A stretch of DNA of 64,000 nt from Bacillota bacterium (GTDB lineage Bacteria; Bacillota; Clostridia; Christensenellales; Aristaeellaceae). Below, in pieces: positions 1-8,632 of the stretch (positions are counted from its first letter, which is position 1; every line of letters begins with the position of its first letter). The notes below the pieces were generated by a model that saw only the letters and a list, made by a program, of their open reading frames with translations, was not told where the DNA came from and searched no databases. The stretch is from assembly GCA_023411375.1 (NCBI GenBank), contig JAEYOW010000057.1:1-64000 (forward strand), read 5' to 3'. A program made the translations under genes and the position numbers.

Positions 1-345
1 GCCTACATCAATGGCTTTTATAATTCTCTCCGCCCTCATTCCTCTAATGGTGGCTTATCGCCCAATGAACGTGAACGCTTGTTCTGTCTTTCCTGATTTC
101 TTTGTCCACTTTATTGACTATTATCCATTCATCCCTCAGGGGGTTGACTTTTTATTTGCAGGCTTTTTCTTTCGTTTTACAACTGTAATACTAAAGTATT
201 CTTGTCCATTCGTATCTCTCCTTTGCTTTTGTTGCGGTTGGCAAACCCGCTTCATTCTAGCACCGGGTTATACGTTTGGACTCATAGCTATAAGCTTTCC
301 TGCCCCCTCTCCCTCGAATCGGGGGTTTTCGTTACACAAAAAAGA
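1..345. other. AT-richer stretch at window edge without a convincing gene
   Basis: The first ~345 bases are visibly AT-richer than the rest of the window and carry no convincing complete gene. On the minus strand there are only short open stretches: one of 39 codons (255 to 136, Lys/Arg-rich C-terminus) without a clear ribosome binding site, and one beginning with ATG at 39 that runs off the edge. A plus-strand reading from 11 to 622 has no ribosome binding site and overlaps lysS on the opposite strand, so it is not taken as a gene. The stretch could be the end of an integrated element or plain intergenic DNA; the window stops too early to tell. Confidence 0.35.
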
Positions 346-371
346 CCTTGAGAGGCGCTGTCCTCTCAAGG
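338..371 (-). terminator. Rho-independent terminator of lysS
   Basis: A perfect 10-bp stem (CCTTGAGAGG at 346-355 with CCTCTCAAGG at 362-371) closes a 6-nt loop. Read on the minus strand it is followed by a T-run (the A-tract at 338-344 on the plus strand). It lies about 70 bases past the lysS stop codon and is a textbook intrinsic terminator for the greA-lysS transcript. Confidence 0.9.
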
Positions 372-438
372 CCGTAATCTTAGAGCTACGCGGTTTTTTT
401 ATTGTGGGATGTGGTTACATCTTATTCCAAAAGATGAA

Positions 439-2391
439 TCAGTACAGCTTTGCACCTGCCGGAATACGGTCATCCACCATCAAGAGGTTGAGGCCTTCCT
501 TGCCGTTTTCTTCGTGTACTGCTGAAATCAGCATACCCTCAGAATCAATGTCCATCATCTTGCGCGGAGGCAGATTTACAATGGCAATCGCTGTTTTTCC
601 TACCAAATCCTCAGGCTCGTAATATTCGCGAATGCCGCTTAAAATTGTGCGTTTACGGCCTGTCCCATCATTCAAAGTGAATTTTAAAAGCTTCTTGCTT
701 TTCGGAACTGCTTCGCAGGCTTCAATCTTAACAGCACGGTAATCAGCCTTGGCAAAGGTGTCAAAATCCACCATTTCTTCAAATAACGGCTCGGTTTTCA
801 CATTGGAAAAATCAATTTTTTCTACCGGCTTTTCCTCTGCTTTTTTCGCTTCCTGAACGGTCCTTTCCGCCTTCTTTGCACCGTCATTTCCGTTCAAAGG
901 TTTCATCGTCGGGAAAAGAAGCACGTCGCGGATAGAGTCGTTATCGGTAAACAACATCACCATGCGGTCGATGCCAAAACCCAGCCCGCCCGTGGGGGGC
1001 AGACCGTATTCCAGCGCGTTGACGTAATCCTCGTCCACCTTGGCGGTGGTAATTCCCTGGGCATGGCGCAGGCGTACCTGCTCCTCAAAACGGCGGCGCT
1101 GATCGATGGGGTCGTTAAGCTCGCTGAAAGCGTTGCCCATCTCGTGGCCGTTGATGAAGAACTCAAAGCGCTCGGTCAGGTCGGGGTTGTCGGGCTTGCG
1201 CTTGGCAAGCGGGGAGATATCCACGGGATAGTCCGTCACAAATGTGGGCTGGATCAGGCTTGCCTCGACATACTCGTCAAACAGCGCGGCAAGGCAGTCG
1301 CCGCGGCGGGCGTCCTTTTCCACATGCACGTTCATTTTTTGGAGACATGCGCGAGCCGCCTCATCGGTTTTCCATTCTGCGTAATCCACCTGACACGCGT
1401 CCTTCACGGCCTGAGCCATGGTTACGCGCCTCCACGGGGCTTTAAGCTCAATCATCTGGCCCTGATAGGGGATGAGCGTACCGCCGCATACCTTCTGCGC
1501 GACCGTGGCGTAAAGCTCCTCCACCATTTCCATTACGTCAAGGTAGTTGGCATACGCCTGATAGGTTTCAACGCTGGTAAACTCGGGGTTGTGGGTGGAG
1601 TCCATCCCCTCGTTGCGAAACAGCCGGCCCACCTCGTATACGCGGTCAAAGCCGCCGACGATCAGGCGCTTCAAATAAAGCTCCGTCTCAATGCGCAGAA
1701 ACATATCGATGTCCAAAGCGTTGTGGTGGGTCTTGAACGTGCGGGCGGACGCGCCGATTTCAAGCGTGTGCAGAACAGGCGTGTCCACCTCCAGAAAACC
1801 CCGGCCGTCCAGAAATTCGCGAACGGCGTTAATGATCTGGCTGCGCTTGCGGAAGGTATCGCGCACCTCGGGGTTGACGATCATATCCACATAGCGCTGG
1901 CGGTAGCGCAGGTCGGGGTCCTTTAGGCCGTGGTACTTTTCGGGCAGAACCTTCAGGCTTTTGCAAAGCAGCGTAACCTCGTGCGCGTGTACGCTGATTT
2001 CGCCCTTCTGGGTGCGGAAAACCATGCCTCTGACGCCGATCACATCGCCGAGATCCATGTCCTTGAAGGCCATGTACTCGTCCGCGCCCACATCGTCGCG
2101 CTTCACATAAATCTGCAGATTGCCCTCGCTGTCCAGGATATGGGCAAAGCTCGCCTTGCCCATTACACGCTTTGAAACCATGCGCCCGGCCACGCGAACC
2201 TCCTGACCGTCCAGCTCGTCAAAGCGGGAGAGGATGTCCGCGCTTTCGTGGGTCAGGTCAAAACGGGTAATGGCATAGGGATTTCTGCCGGCCTCAATCA
2301 GCTTTTGAAGCTTTTCGCGGCGGATCGTCTCCTGTTCGCTTAGCTGCTGCGCGGTCATTTCGGGCGCGTCGGTGCGTTGCTCGGGGGACAT
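439..2391 (-). CDS. lysS: Lysyl-tRNA synthetase (class II) with C-terminal tRNA-binding domain
   Basis: This enzyme charges tRNA-Lys with lysine in the cytoplasm. The 650-residue product has an N-terminal OB-fold anticodon-binding domain (about residues 65-160), then the class II catalytic core with motif 2 (FRNEG, near residue 258) and motif 3 (GLGFGIDRM, near residue 470). An Ala/Glu/Lys-rich linker (about 495-540) leads to an extra domain of ~110 residues resembling the Trbp111/EMAP-type tRNA-binding module at the C-terminus of MetRS (KADYRAVKIEACEAVPKSKK and LPPRKMM). A standard LysS is about 490-500 residues, so the tail is a true addition. The start is supported by AAGGAGG seven bases upstream. 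It follows greA by 34 bases and shares its promoter. Identity is certain; the role of the tail is inferred. Confidence 0.97.
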   Translation of the reverse strand: MSPEQRTDAPEMTAQQLSEQETIRREKLQKLIEAGRNPYAITRFDLTHESADILSRFDELDGQEVRVAGRMVSKRVMGKASFAHILDSEGNLQIYVKRDDVGADEYMAFKDMDLGDVIGVRGMVFRTQKGEISVHAHEVTLLCKSLKVLPEKYHGLKDPDLRYRQRYVDMIVNPEVRDTFRKRSQIINAVREFLDGRGFLEVDTPVLHTLEIGASARTFKTHHNALDIDMFLRIETELYLKRLIVGGFDRVYEVGRLFRNEGMDSTHNPEFTSVETYQAYANYLDVMEMVEELYATVAQKVCGGTLIPYQGQMIELKAPWRRVTMAQAVKDACQVDYAEWKTDEAARACLQKMNVHVEKDARRGDCLAALFDEYVEASLIQPTFVTDYPVDISPLAKRKPDNPDLTERFEFFINGHEMGNAFSELNDPIDQRRRFEEQVRLRHAQGITTAKVDEDYVNALEYGLPPTGGLGFGIDRMVMLFTDNDSIRDVLLFPTMKPLNGNDGAKKAERTVQEAKKAEEKPVEKIDFSNVKTEPLFEEMVDFDTFAKADYRAVKIEACEAVPKSKKLLKFTLNDGTGRKRTILSGIREYYEPEDLVGKTAIAIVNLPPRKMMDIDSEGMLISAVHEENGKEGLNLLMVDDRIPAGAKLY

Positions 2392-2425
2392 GGTTCAGCC
2401 TCCTTCATTCGTCTTTTGAGTAAAC

Positions 2426-2908
2426 TCAGCGCGTGATTTCCAGCACCTTAAGCTTCATCACGCCGACGGGCACGTCCACATCCACGGTCTGCCCGGCCTT
2501 CTTGCCCAGCAGCGCCGCGCCGATAGGGCTGTCGCTGCTGATTTTCATGTTCTTGGGGTCGGTTTCGTTCGCGCCGACGATGGTAATGGTCTGGTCTACC
2601 TTCATGGTGAGGTTTTTGACCTTGACCGTGTTGCCAACGCCAATGATTTCGGTACTGACCTCATCGTCCTCCACGACGACGCAATTGCGCAGCGTGTTTT
2701 CCATCTCGACGATCTTGGCCTCGATCCGGCTCTGCTCGTTCTTGGCCTCGTCGTATTCGGCGTTTTCACTTAAATCGCCAAAGCCGCGCGCGATCGCGAT
2801 CTGCTCGGAAATTTCGTTGCGGCGAACGCTGATGTAGTAGTCCAGCTCCTTCTCCAGCTTCGCATACCCTTCACGGGTTAAAATGACCTTTTTTTCCTGT
2901 TCCGCCAT
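2426..2908 (-). CDS. greA: Transcription elongation factor GreA
   Basis: GreA rescues backtracked RNA polymerase by stimulating cleavage of the nascent transcript 3' end. The 160-residue product has the usual length. The N-terminal antiparallel coiled coil (about residues 8-78) carries the acidic tip GDLSENAEYDEAK, whose Asp45 and Glu48 match the residues that act in the polymerase active site. The C-terminal FKBP-like domain follows (about 85-160). The ATG at 2908 is preferred over a TTG seven codons upstream, because the ribosome binding site AAAGGAG lies between them. It is the first gene of a two-gene operon with lysS, an arrangement common in Firmicutes. Confidence 0.97.
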   Translation of the reverse strand: MAEQEKKVILTREGYAKLEKELDYYISVRRNEISEQIAIARGFGDLSENAEYDEAKNEQSRIEAKIVEMENTLRNCVVVEDDEVSTEIIGVGNTVKVKNLTMKVDQTITIVGANETDPKNMKISSDSPIGAALLGKKAGQTVDVDVPVGVMKLKVLEITR

Positions 2909-2971
2909 GGTAACGGTCGCTCCTTTCAAAGCGGCGCATGGGCCGCATCACAATTATGGTTGCTAAGACGC

Positions 2972-3050
2972 AGGCCCGCGAAATAGCACAACGCGCACCG
3001 CAAGACTGTTCCCGAAGAAACAGCAAACGATGCAACGTATCGGCGGGCCT
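2972..3050 (-). other. Structured 5' leader of greA
   Basis: The ~150-nt leader between the promoter and greA can fold. AGGCCCGC (2972-2979) pairs exactly with GCGGGCCT (3043-3050), and a small hairpin, CTGTT/AACAG (3006-3010 with 3019-3023), lies inside. It matches no riboswitch or T-box that I recognise. The rest of the 365-base gap between greA and the next gene shows nothing else apart from the promoter. Confidence 0.3.
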
Positions 3051-3066
3051 TCAAAGGTACCGAAGT

Positions 3067-3095
3067 ATTATAGCCGGATGTGGTTGGGATGTCAA
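3067..3095 (-). promoter_or_regulatory. Sigma-A promoter of greA-lysS
   Basis: On the minus strand there is a perfect -35 box TTGACA (3095-3090) and a perfect -10 box TATAAT (3072-3067) separated by exactly 17 bases. It lies about 160 bases upstream of the greA start codon and faces it. Confidence 0.9.
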
Positions 3096-3273
3096 TGCTC
3101 AAAGAGAGTGTGCGCGGCGGCTTATCTAGGGGTTATGAAAAGCTTGCGCATCCACACCAGCCGTACCCGCGGCTTTTCCAGAAAAACCCTTTTTTGACGC
3201 GCTGGTTTTCACGGCCAAAACCATCACATCCGAAACCGTGTCCCGCTTGTCAGGCTGTGATGCGCTGCGCCAC

Positions 3274-4125
3274 CTATAGGGCGTTCCGATCCTTCCGCGC
3301 GGGTGTGAACAGCTCAAAGATGGGATAATCGTACGCTTTTTCCGCCACGCTGAGCACCTCCTGCGAGCGGATGGTCCATGCTGCCAGAAGCGGCTTATAT
3401 ACGCGCTTCATCAGCCACATGGCAAGGGTATGATCCTCGGGGACGGAATAGGCCACAAAATGCGGCCTGCCCACGGCGTTGACCAGCAGGTGCTTCATCG
3501 CGAAATGCTCCACCCCGCCCAGCTCCCCGCGGTTCCAGCGGCCTCCGGCGGCCAACTGGCCGCGGACGATATCCGGAGCGTGCTTTTTAAAATAACGCAC
3601 CGCCAGCGGATGGAAAGACTCCACGCAATAAGGCCCCCGATAGGCCCGCAGCGTCCGCAGCGTGGCCGCGGCGTTGTGGGTGGCGCTGCCGTAATGCTTG
3701 ACCTCCACAATAATGGGCGCGCGGCCTCCCACAAGTTCAAGCACTTCAGAGAACAGCGGAATGACGGACCCATCGGGCAGCGGATATCGCTTTAGCTCCC
3801 CGTAGGTCAGGTCGCGGACATTTTTGTCCACGCCGCATACGCGCTTTAAATTGGCGTCGTGAAAAACCACCAGCCTGTCGTCTCTGGTATGCTGGACGTC
3901 CAGCTCCATGCCGTAGCCGGCGTCCACCGCGCGGCGAAAAGCCTCCAGGCTGTTTTCGGGCACCTTGTGGTTGCCGTCGTGCAGCCCGCGGTGCGCATAC
4001 AGCCAGCCCGCCAGCGCGCCGCTGTCAGGGTGCTTTTTAGAGGGGGCGATCAGCCACAGGTACAGCGCGGCTACTGCCGCCAGAACAATCAGAATCCACC
4101 AGAATGCGCTCATGACCGTTACCAT
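3274..4125 (-). CDS. Membrane-anchored glycerophosphodiester phosphodiesterase
   Basis: The product is predicted to hydrolyse glycerophosphodiesters to glycerol-3-phosphate and an alcohol. It has 283 residues with one N-terminal membrane helix (about residues 7-27). The GDPD TIM-barrel domain begins at about residue 40 with the catalytic-site motif AHRG (His45), then ENS, the metal-binding MELDVQHT and the conserved VVFHD. The length suits a single-domain GDPD plus anchor. An alternative start four codons downstream (4113) has a slightly better-placed AGGA. The MFS gene ends only 31 bases upstream, so the two are probably co-transcribed. The family is clear; the natural substrate (phospholipid head groups, teichoic acid or other) is not. 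Confidence 0.9.
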   Translation of the reverse strand: MVTVMSAFWWILIVLAAVAALYLWLIAPSKKHPDSGALAGWLYAHRGLHDGNHKVPENSLEAFRRAVDAGYGMELDVQHTRDDRLVVFHDANLKRVCGVDKNVRDLTYGELKRYPLPDGSVIPLFSEVLELVGGRAPIIVEVKHYGSATHNAAATLRTLRAYRGPYCVESFHPLAVRYFKKHAPDIVRGQLAAGGRWNRGELGGVEHFAMKHLLVNAVGRPHFVAYSVPEDHTLAMWLMKRVYKPLLAAWTIRSQEVLSVAEKAYDYPIFELFTPARKDRNAL

Positions 4126-4156
4126 CCTATTCTTTCAAACAAAGGAATATATGAAC

Positions 4157-5482
4157 TCAGTCGTCTCCCACGTCGAAGGCTTCCAGCTTGCTCTTGGGCG
4201 GCTCTGGGCGGTTGTCGCCGTGCCTGGTCATACTGATGGTGATAAAGGACAGCGCCACCATGATTGCCGCGTAGGGCAGCAGCGTATGGTAACCCACATG
4301 CTCCAGCAGCCAGCCGCTGATGATGGGCGTAGCAATCTGCGCAGCCATGGAAAACGTATAGTAATAACCCGTAAACTTACCCACGTCTCCGCTTTTGCTG
4401 ATCTCCACCACCATGGGGTAGGAGTTGACGTTGATCATCGCCCAGGCCGCGCCCACCAGCGCGAACACCACATAGACGGCGGGGGTGAACGAGGTGAAGA
4501 ACGCCGCCGTGGCAAAGCACGCGGCCAGCAGCAGCACGCCCGCCTGAATCATCCGCTTGCGGCCAAACCGGGAGGAAAGCATCCCCACCGGCAGATAGCT
4601 TATCACCGCGCCGACCGTCGCCACCATCAGGCACTGGGACGCGGCGGAGAGGCCGTAGCCCCACTGCACGTCGACATACTTGGTGAATGCGGTGGTAACG
4701 GCGTTGTAGCCCATAAACCAGAGCGAAACCGAGCATAAAATCAGCACCAGGCTCCTGCGCAGCTCGGGTGCGAGGGAGTGGAACCCCTTAGCGCTTTGCG
4801 CCGCTGCCACCGGGGCCTCATTGGCCTCCGTGCCGTTTGCTTCACGCCCGGTGGCTTCCATATCCGTAATTTCTTTGGCCAGCTTGTTTTCGCGGATGGT
4901 CAGCAGCAGCAGGACGACCGCTATCACCATCAGCGCGCCAACCGCGACGAACAGCATTGTGTAGTCGTCGCGGTTCGCCGCTTCGTTGCGTACCACCAGA
5001 AAGCCCGTTACGCCAAGCGTAAACACGCCGCCCAACGCGCCCATAAGGTTGATGATGGCGTTGCCCTTGCTGCGCAGCGGCTTGGGCGTTACATCCGGCA
5101 TCAGCGCGACGGCGGGCGAGCGGTACGTGCCCATTGCGATCAGCAAAAGGCCCAGCGTGACGATGAAAAACGTAAGATTTTCGGCCTTGTCCGCCACGGG
5201 CAGCAGATTCATCAGCACCACCGCGGCCAGCGTACCGCCGATGATAAACGGCGTGCGCTTGCCGATACGTGTGCTGATCCCGTCCGAAAACTTGCCGAAA
5301 AGCGGCAGCAGGAACAGGGCCAGCACGTTATCCAACGCCATGATAATGCCCGCGATATCGTCAGGCATACCAAAGGTGTTTTTGAGGATCAGCGGCACGA
5401 CGTTATCGTACAATTGCCAGAATGCGCAGATGGAAAGGAATGCCATGCCGACCAAAACGGTGCGCCTGTAGTTTAACTTCAT
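4157..5482 (-). CDS. MFS transporter (SLC45/GPH-like sugar transporter family)
   Basis: The product is a 441-residue integral membrane carrier with about 12 helices. It shows the conserved loop 2-3 motif of the superfamily as GKFSDGISTRIGKRTPF (near residues 63-80), which resembles the D-x5-G-[KR]-R-x-P motif of GPH/SLC45-type sugar transporters, and a long hydrophilic central loop (about 200-245, Ala/Glu-rich). The second half has SRFGRKRM at the equivalent loop. The ribosome binding site is GGGAGG. It lies directly upstream of the glycerophosphodiesterase and has its own strong promoter. The substrate is probably a sugar or sugar derivative; transport of a glycerophosphodiester would fit the neighbour but is only a guess. 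Confidence 0.85.
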   Translation of the reverse strand: MKLNYRRTVLVGMAFLSICAFWQLYDNVVPLILKNTFGMPDDIAGIIMALDNVLALFLLPLFGKFSDGISTRIGKRTPFIIGGTLAAVVLMNLLPVADKAENLTFFIVTLGLLLIAMGTYRSPAVALMPDVTPKPLRSKGNAIINLMGALGGVFTLGVTGFLVVRNEAANRDDYTMLFVAVGALMVIAVVLLLLTIRENKLAKEITDMEATGREANGTEANEAPVAAAQSAKGFHSLAPELRRSLVLILCSVSLWFMGYNAVTTAFTKYVDVQWGYGLSAASQCLMVATVGAVISYLPVGMLSSRFGRKRMIQAGVLLLAACFATAAFFTSFTPAVYVVFALVGAAWAMINVNSYPMVVEISKSGDVGKFTGYYYTFSMAAQIATPIISGWLLEHVGYHTLLPYAAIMVALSFITISMTRHGDNRPEPPKSKLEAFDVGDD

Positions 5483-5530
5483 GGGGTCTGCCTCCCGGTT
5501 TGAATAATGAAGGGGATACGCTCTGGCAAT

Positions 5531-5559
5531 ATCATAGTTTGTTTTGCGCGGGATGTCAA
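5531..5559 (-). promoter_or_regulatory. Sigma-A promoter of the MFS-phosphodiesterase pair
   Basis: The minus strand has TTGACA (5559-5554) and TATGAT (5536-5531) with a 17-base spacer, about 50 bases upstream of the MFS start codon. Confidence 0.85.
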
Positions 5560-5654
5560 CGAAAAATGAGGCGGCGCGGGCCGTTAACAGCGCTAAAGTT
5601 TACACACATCACCGGCTCAAAGTCCTCTGGGCGCTTCCCCAATAAAGCAAACTG

Positions 5655-5663
5655 TGCTATAAT
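5655..5663 (+). promoter_or_regulatory. Extended -10 promoter of the maf-mre cluster
   Basis: TGCTATAAT is an extended -10 element (TGn plus TATAAT at 5658-5663). The -35 region at the proper distance (TTCCCC) is weak. It is located 50 bases before the maf start codon and is the only evident promoter for the following cell-shape cluster. Confidence 0.65.
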
Positions 5664-5713
5664 AAGCTGTTGTATTCTATGCAACTGTCGATTGAACAGG
5701 GAGGAGGAAGCGT

Positions 5714-6319
5714 ATGACTGCGGAAACGGAATCCCGGCCCATTATATTGGCCTCCGCTTCCCCGCGAAGGCAGGAGCTGCTGTCGCTTTACGGCCTTCCC
5801 TTCGAGGTCGCGCCCTCGCTGGCCGATGAAACGGCGGAAGGGAACGGCCTTAAACGGGTGAAAGCGCTCGCGCGGTTAAAGTGCGAGGAGGTGCTTTCGC
5901 GCTATCCAGGCCGTATGGTGCTGGGCGCGGATACGCTGGTATGTGTGGATGGGGAAATAATGGGAAAGCCTAGGGACGGGGAGGACGCCGCCCGCATGCT
6001 TTCACTTTTGAGCGGACGCGCGCACGAGGTGCACACCGGGCTTTGCCTTCACTGCCCCGATGGACGCATGCTTTTGGAGGCGGAAACCACGCGCGTGCAT
6101 TTTCTGCCGCTGACACGGGAGATGATCCGCCGCTACGTGGAAACCGGCGAACCCATGGACAAGGCGGGAGCCTATGCGATCCAGGGCAGGGCGGGCGTGT
6201 TTGTCAGCCGTATCGAGGGCAGCCCCTCCAATGTAATTGGCTTGCCGCTGGGGCTGCTTACGCGGTTTTTCCAGCAGGCGGGCGTGGAGGTGCCGGCCGC
6301 CCCGTCGCCCCGCGAATAA
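5714..6319 (+). CDS. maf: Maf-type nucleoside triphosphate pyrophosphatase
   Basis: Maf proteins hydrolyse non-canonical or modified nucleoside triphosphates to monophosphates, and overexpression inhibits septation in Bacillus. The 201-residue product has the usual length, with the family signature ILASASPRRQELL at residues 11-23, the catalytic region GADTLV (near 76) and the substrate-pocket motif KPRD. A strong GGGAGGAGG ribosome binding site precedes the ATG. It leads the mreBCD-PBP2-minD-rodA cluster, as in many Clostridia and Bacilli; radC, often found between maf and mreB, is absent. Confidence 0.95.
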   Translation: MTAETESRPIILASASPRRQELLSLYGLPFEVAPSLADETAEGNGLKRVKALARLKCEEVLSRYPGRMVLGADTLVCVDGEIMGKPRDGEDAARMLSLLSGRAHEVHTGLCLHCPDGRMLLEAETTRVHFLPLTREMIRRYVETGEPMDKAGAYAIQGRAGVFVSRIEGSPSNVIGLPLGLLTRFFQQAGVEVPAAPSPRE

Positions 6320-6358
6320 CGCAAGCAGCATTAACGCAGAAACGGATGTGGAACGGAT

Positions 6359-7387
6359 ATGGGCTTTGTTGCACACGATCTTGGCGTGGATCTCGGCACA
6401 AGCAACACGCTGGTCTATGTAAAGCATAAGGGTATCGTCATCAGCGAGCCGACGATTGTGGTGGTGGACTCCAGCAACGAGCGCAAGGTGCGCGCCGTGG
6501 GCGACGACGCCAAGATCATGCTGGGCCGCACGACGGACGGCGTGATGGCGGTTCGTCCGATGCGCGAGGGCGTTATCACTGACTTTGACATGACGGAAAT
6601 TTTGATTCAGTATTTTATGCGCAAGGCCATCGGTTCCAGTTATATTATGAAGCCGCGCCTGTTTTTAAGCTATCCCTGCTCCATTTCCGCCATTGAGCGC
6701 CGCGCTGTGGGCGAGGCGGCCAAATATGCCGGCAGCCGAAAGGTCTACCTGGTTGAAAAACCTTTCGCGGCAGCCCTTGGCAGCGGCCTGCCGGTGTTTG
6801 ACCCCAACGGCTGCATGGTTGTGGATATCGGCGGAGGCACGACCGACGTGGCGGTTATTTCCCTGGGCGGCACGGTCATCAGTCATTCCATCCGCGTTGG
6901 CGGCGTAAAGATGGATGAGGCGATTATCAACTTTATCAAGCGGGAGTTCAATATTCTGATCGGCGACCGTACCGCCGAGGAGGTCAAGCTGGACCTGGGC
7001 GCGGCCCTTCCCCTCAGGGATGAGCGGCGCGCCCGCATCCGCGGCCGGGATATGGTCACCAACCTTCCGCAAACCACGGAGATTACCTCTACGCAGATTT
7101 ATCAGGCCATCCGCGAGCCCTGCTTGGCGATATTAAGCGCGATTAAGTGGGTGCTGGAGCGCACGCCGCCCGAGCTGGCCGCGGACGTGATGCACAATGG
7201 CATCTACCTGACGGGCGGCGGGTCGCTTCTGTACGGCATGGACCAGATGATCGCCAGCGAGCTGGGCATTCCCGTGCTGCTGGCCAAGGAGCCGATGGAC
7301 TGCGCGGCGCTGGGTCTGGGCAATATCATTGAGAATTTTGACCTCCTGCAGCACCTCGGCAGGACGAGCTTCCTCAAGCAATTTTGA
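6359..7387 (+). CDS. mreB: Rod-shape actin homologue MreB
   Basis: MreB is a bacterial actin that forms short membrane-bound filaments and guides the cell-wall elongation complex. The 342-residue product shows the actin nucleotide-binding elements: phosphate-1 loop GVDLGTSNT (residues 9-17), phosphate-2 loop DIGGGTTD (near residue 157) and the adenosine motif GIYLTGGGSLL near the C-terminus. The length is normal. The ribosome binding site is weak. It lies 39 bases after maf and 20 bases before mreC, in one transcription unit. It could be called Mbl by function, but the position directly before mreC favours MreB. Confidence 0.96.
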   Translation: MGFVAHDLGVDLGTSNTLVYVKHKGIVISEPTIVVVDSSNERKVRAVGDDAKIMLGRTTDGVMAVRPMREGVITDFDMTEILIQYFMRKAIGSSYIMKPRLFLSYPCSISAIERRAVGEAAKYAGSRKVYLVEKPFAAALGSGLPVFDPNGCMVVDIGGGTTDVAVISLGGTVISHSIRVGGVKMDEAIINFIKREFNILIGDRTAEEVKLDLGAALPLRDERRARIRGRDMVTNLPQTTEITSTQIYQAIREPCLAILSAIKWVLERTPPELAADVMHNGIYLTGGGSLLYGMDQMIASELGIPVLLAKEPMDCAALGLGNIIENFDLLQHLGRTSFLKQF

Positions 7388-7407
7388 CACGCGACGGAGG
7401 ATAACGC

Positions 7408-8631
7408 ATGAAGCTGAAGGTACCCAAAACAGAGCGGCGCAAGAGCACCGACAGCAAAGCGCGTCGAATTTGGCGGCGCGTGGTGCTGATCGGTATTGCG
7501 GTGGTCCTGCTGGGACTGGCGGGCACGCATCTGCTGGCGCTGATCACCGGCAACAAAATGCTCGCCGCGCCCGAAAATGGCGTGGCAAGCGTGCTTACTC
7601 CCATTCAAACCGGCTTTTCCGCCGCGGTGGACTGGGTGGTGGAGTATCTGTACAAGCTGAAGCTTCGTTCCCGGCTGGAATTGGAGTACAACAACTTAAA
7701 GCAGGAAAACGAGCAGCTCGTCTATCAGGCGATGCTTGCGGAGGAGCTTCAAAAAAAACTTGCGGTGTATGAAACCCTGTATGACGAGATATCTCTTAAC
7801 GAAAGCATGAATCCGCTGGTCGCGACGGTTATCGGGCGCGAGAGCGGCAACTATTTTTCCGTGTTTACCATCAATAAGGGTTCCAAGGACGGCGTTGAGG
7901 ATTATATGGCCGTCACGATGAACGGCGCGCTTGTTGGCTATACCTATAACGTTACCGCCACGAAGAGCCTGGTGCGCACCATCATCGACAGCGAGGCCAG
8001 TATCGCGGGGCTTATTTCCAGCTCGCGCGACCAGGGCACCGTGCGCGGGACGTTAGGCATTGATAGCCAGCCTATGTGCCGCATGTACTACTTGCCGGAG
8101 GACCAGCTGCCGCGCCCCGGCGATCTGGTCGTCACCTCCGGCGTAGGCATGTCGTTTCCCAAGGGCATTCCGATTGGTACGGTGCGCGAGAGCACGCGCG
8201 GCATGGAGAGCAACAAGCAGTACATCGTTGTACAGCCGGAGGCGGACTTTGAGCATGTCGAATACGTGATTGTTTTGCGTTACCAGCCCGCGGCGGAGGC
8301 TGTGGAGGAGCGTGCCAGCAGCAACGATTCGATCAGCTTTACGCCGATGGCCACGGCGCTGCCCGTGCCCACGATCAAGATCGGCAGCGACTTCTACCAG
8401 CTTGCGCCCACGGCGTCGCCCACGCCCGAGCCCAGCACAACGGTTCCCGCAGGGGAGGAAGGCGGGTTTACTACGATTACCCCGCGGCCCACGCAGACGC
8501 CGGGCGGCAACTTTGAGTATCAGGTGCCCTCGGGCAGCCAGACGGATAACAGCTATGGCTTTACCCTTGCGCCTACCGATACGCCCACGCCCACACCGCC
8601 TCCGCTGGATATGACGGTGGAGGAGGACTGA
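7408..8631 (+). CDS. mreC: Rod-shape protein MreC with extended Pro/Thr-rich C-terminus
   Basis: MreC is the extracytoplasmic scaffold of the elongasome that activates the PBP2-RodA synthase. The 407-residue product has a basic cytoplasmic start, one membrane helix (about residues 25-47), a coiled coil (about 85-120) and the two beta-domains typical of MreC (about 125-295; PRPGDLVVTSGVGMSFPKGI is the conserved segment). After this come ~105 residues of low complexity rich in Pro, Thr and Ser, with repeated TPTPTP-like runs. Common MreC proteins end at about 280-300 residues, so the tail is unusual. The ribosome binding site is GGAGG. mreD starts one base after its stop codon. Confidence 0.95.
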   Translation: MKLKVPKTERRKSTDSKARRIWRRVVLIGIAVVLLGLAGTHLLALITGNKMLAAPENGVASVLTPIQTGFSAAVDWVVEYLYKLKLRSRLELEYNNLKQENEQLVYQAMLAEELQKKLAVYETLYDEISLNESMNPLVATVIGRESGNYFSVFTINKGSKDGVEDYMAVTMNGALVGYTYNVTATKSLVRTIIDSEASIAGLISSSRDQGTVRGTLGIDSQPMCRMYYLPEDQLPRPGDLVVTSGVGMSFPKGIPIGTVRESTRGMESNKQYIVVQPEADFEHVEYVIVLRYQPAAEAVEERASSNDSISFTPMATALPVPTIKIGSDFYQLAPTASPTPEPSTTVPAGEEGGFTTITPRPTQTPGGNFEYQVPSGSQTDNSYGFTLAPTDTPTPTPPPLDMTVEED

Positions 8632-8632
8632 C

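Noticed and set aside
300..330. TTCGA-containing stem resembling a tRNA T-arm
   Set aside because: The stem does not pair correctly around the loop and no D-arm, anticodon arm or acceptor stem fits.
11..622. Plus-strand open reading frame of 203 codons at the window start
   Set aside because: No ribosome binding site, unusual composition, crosses the terminator and overlaps the end of lysS on the other strand.
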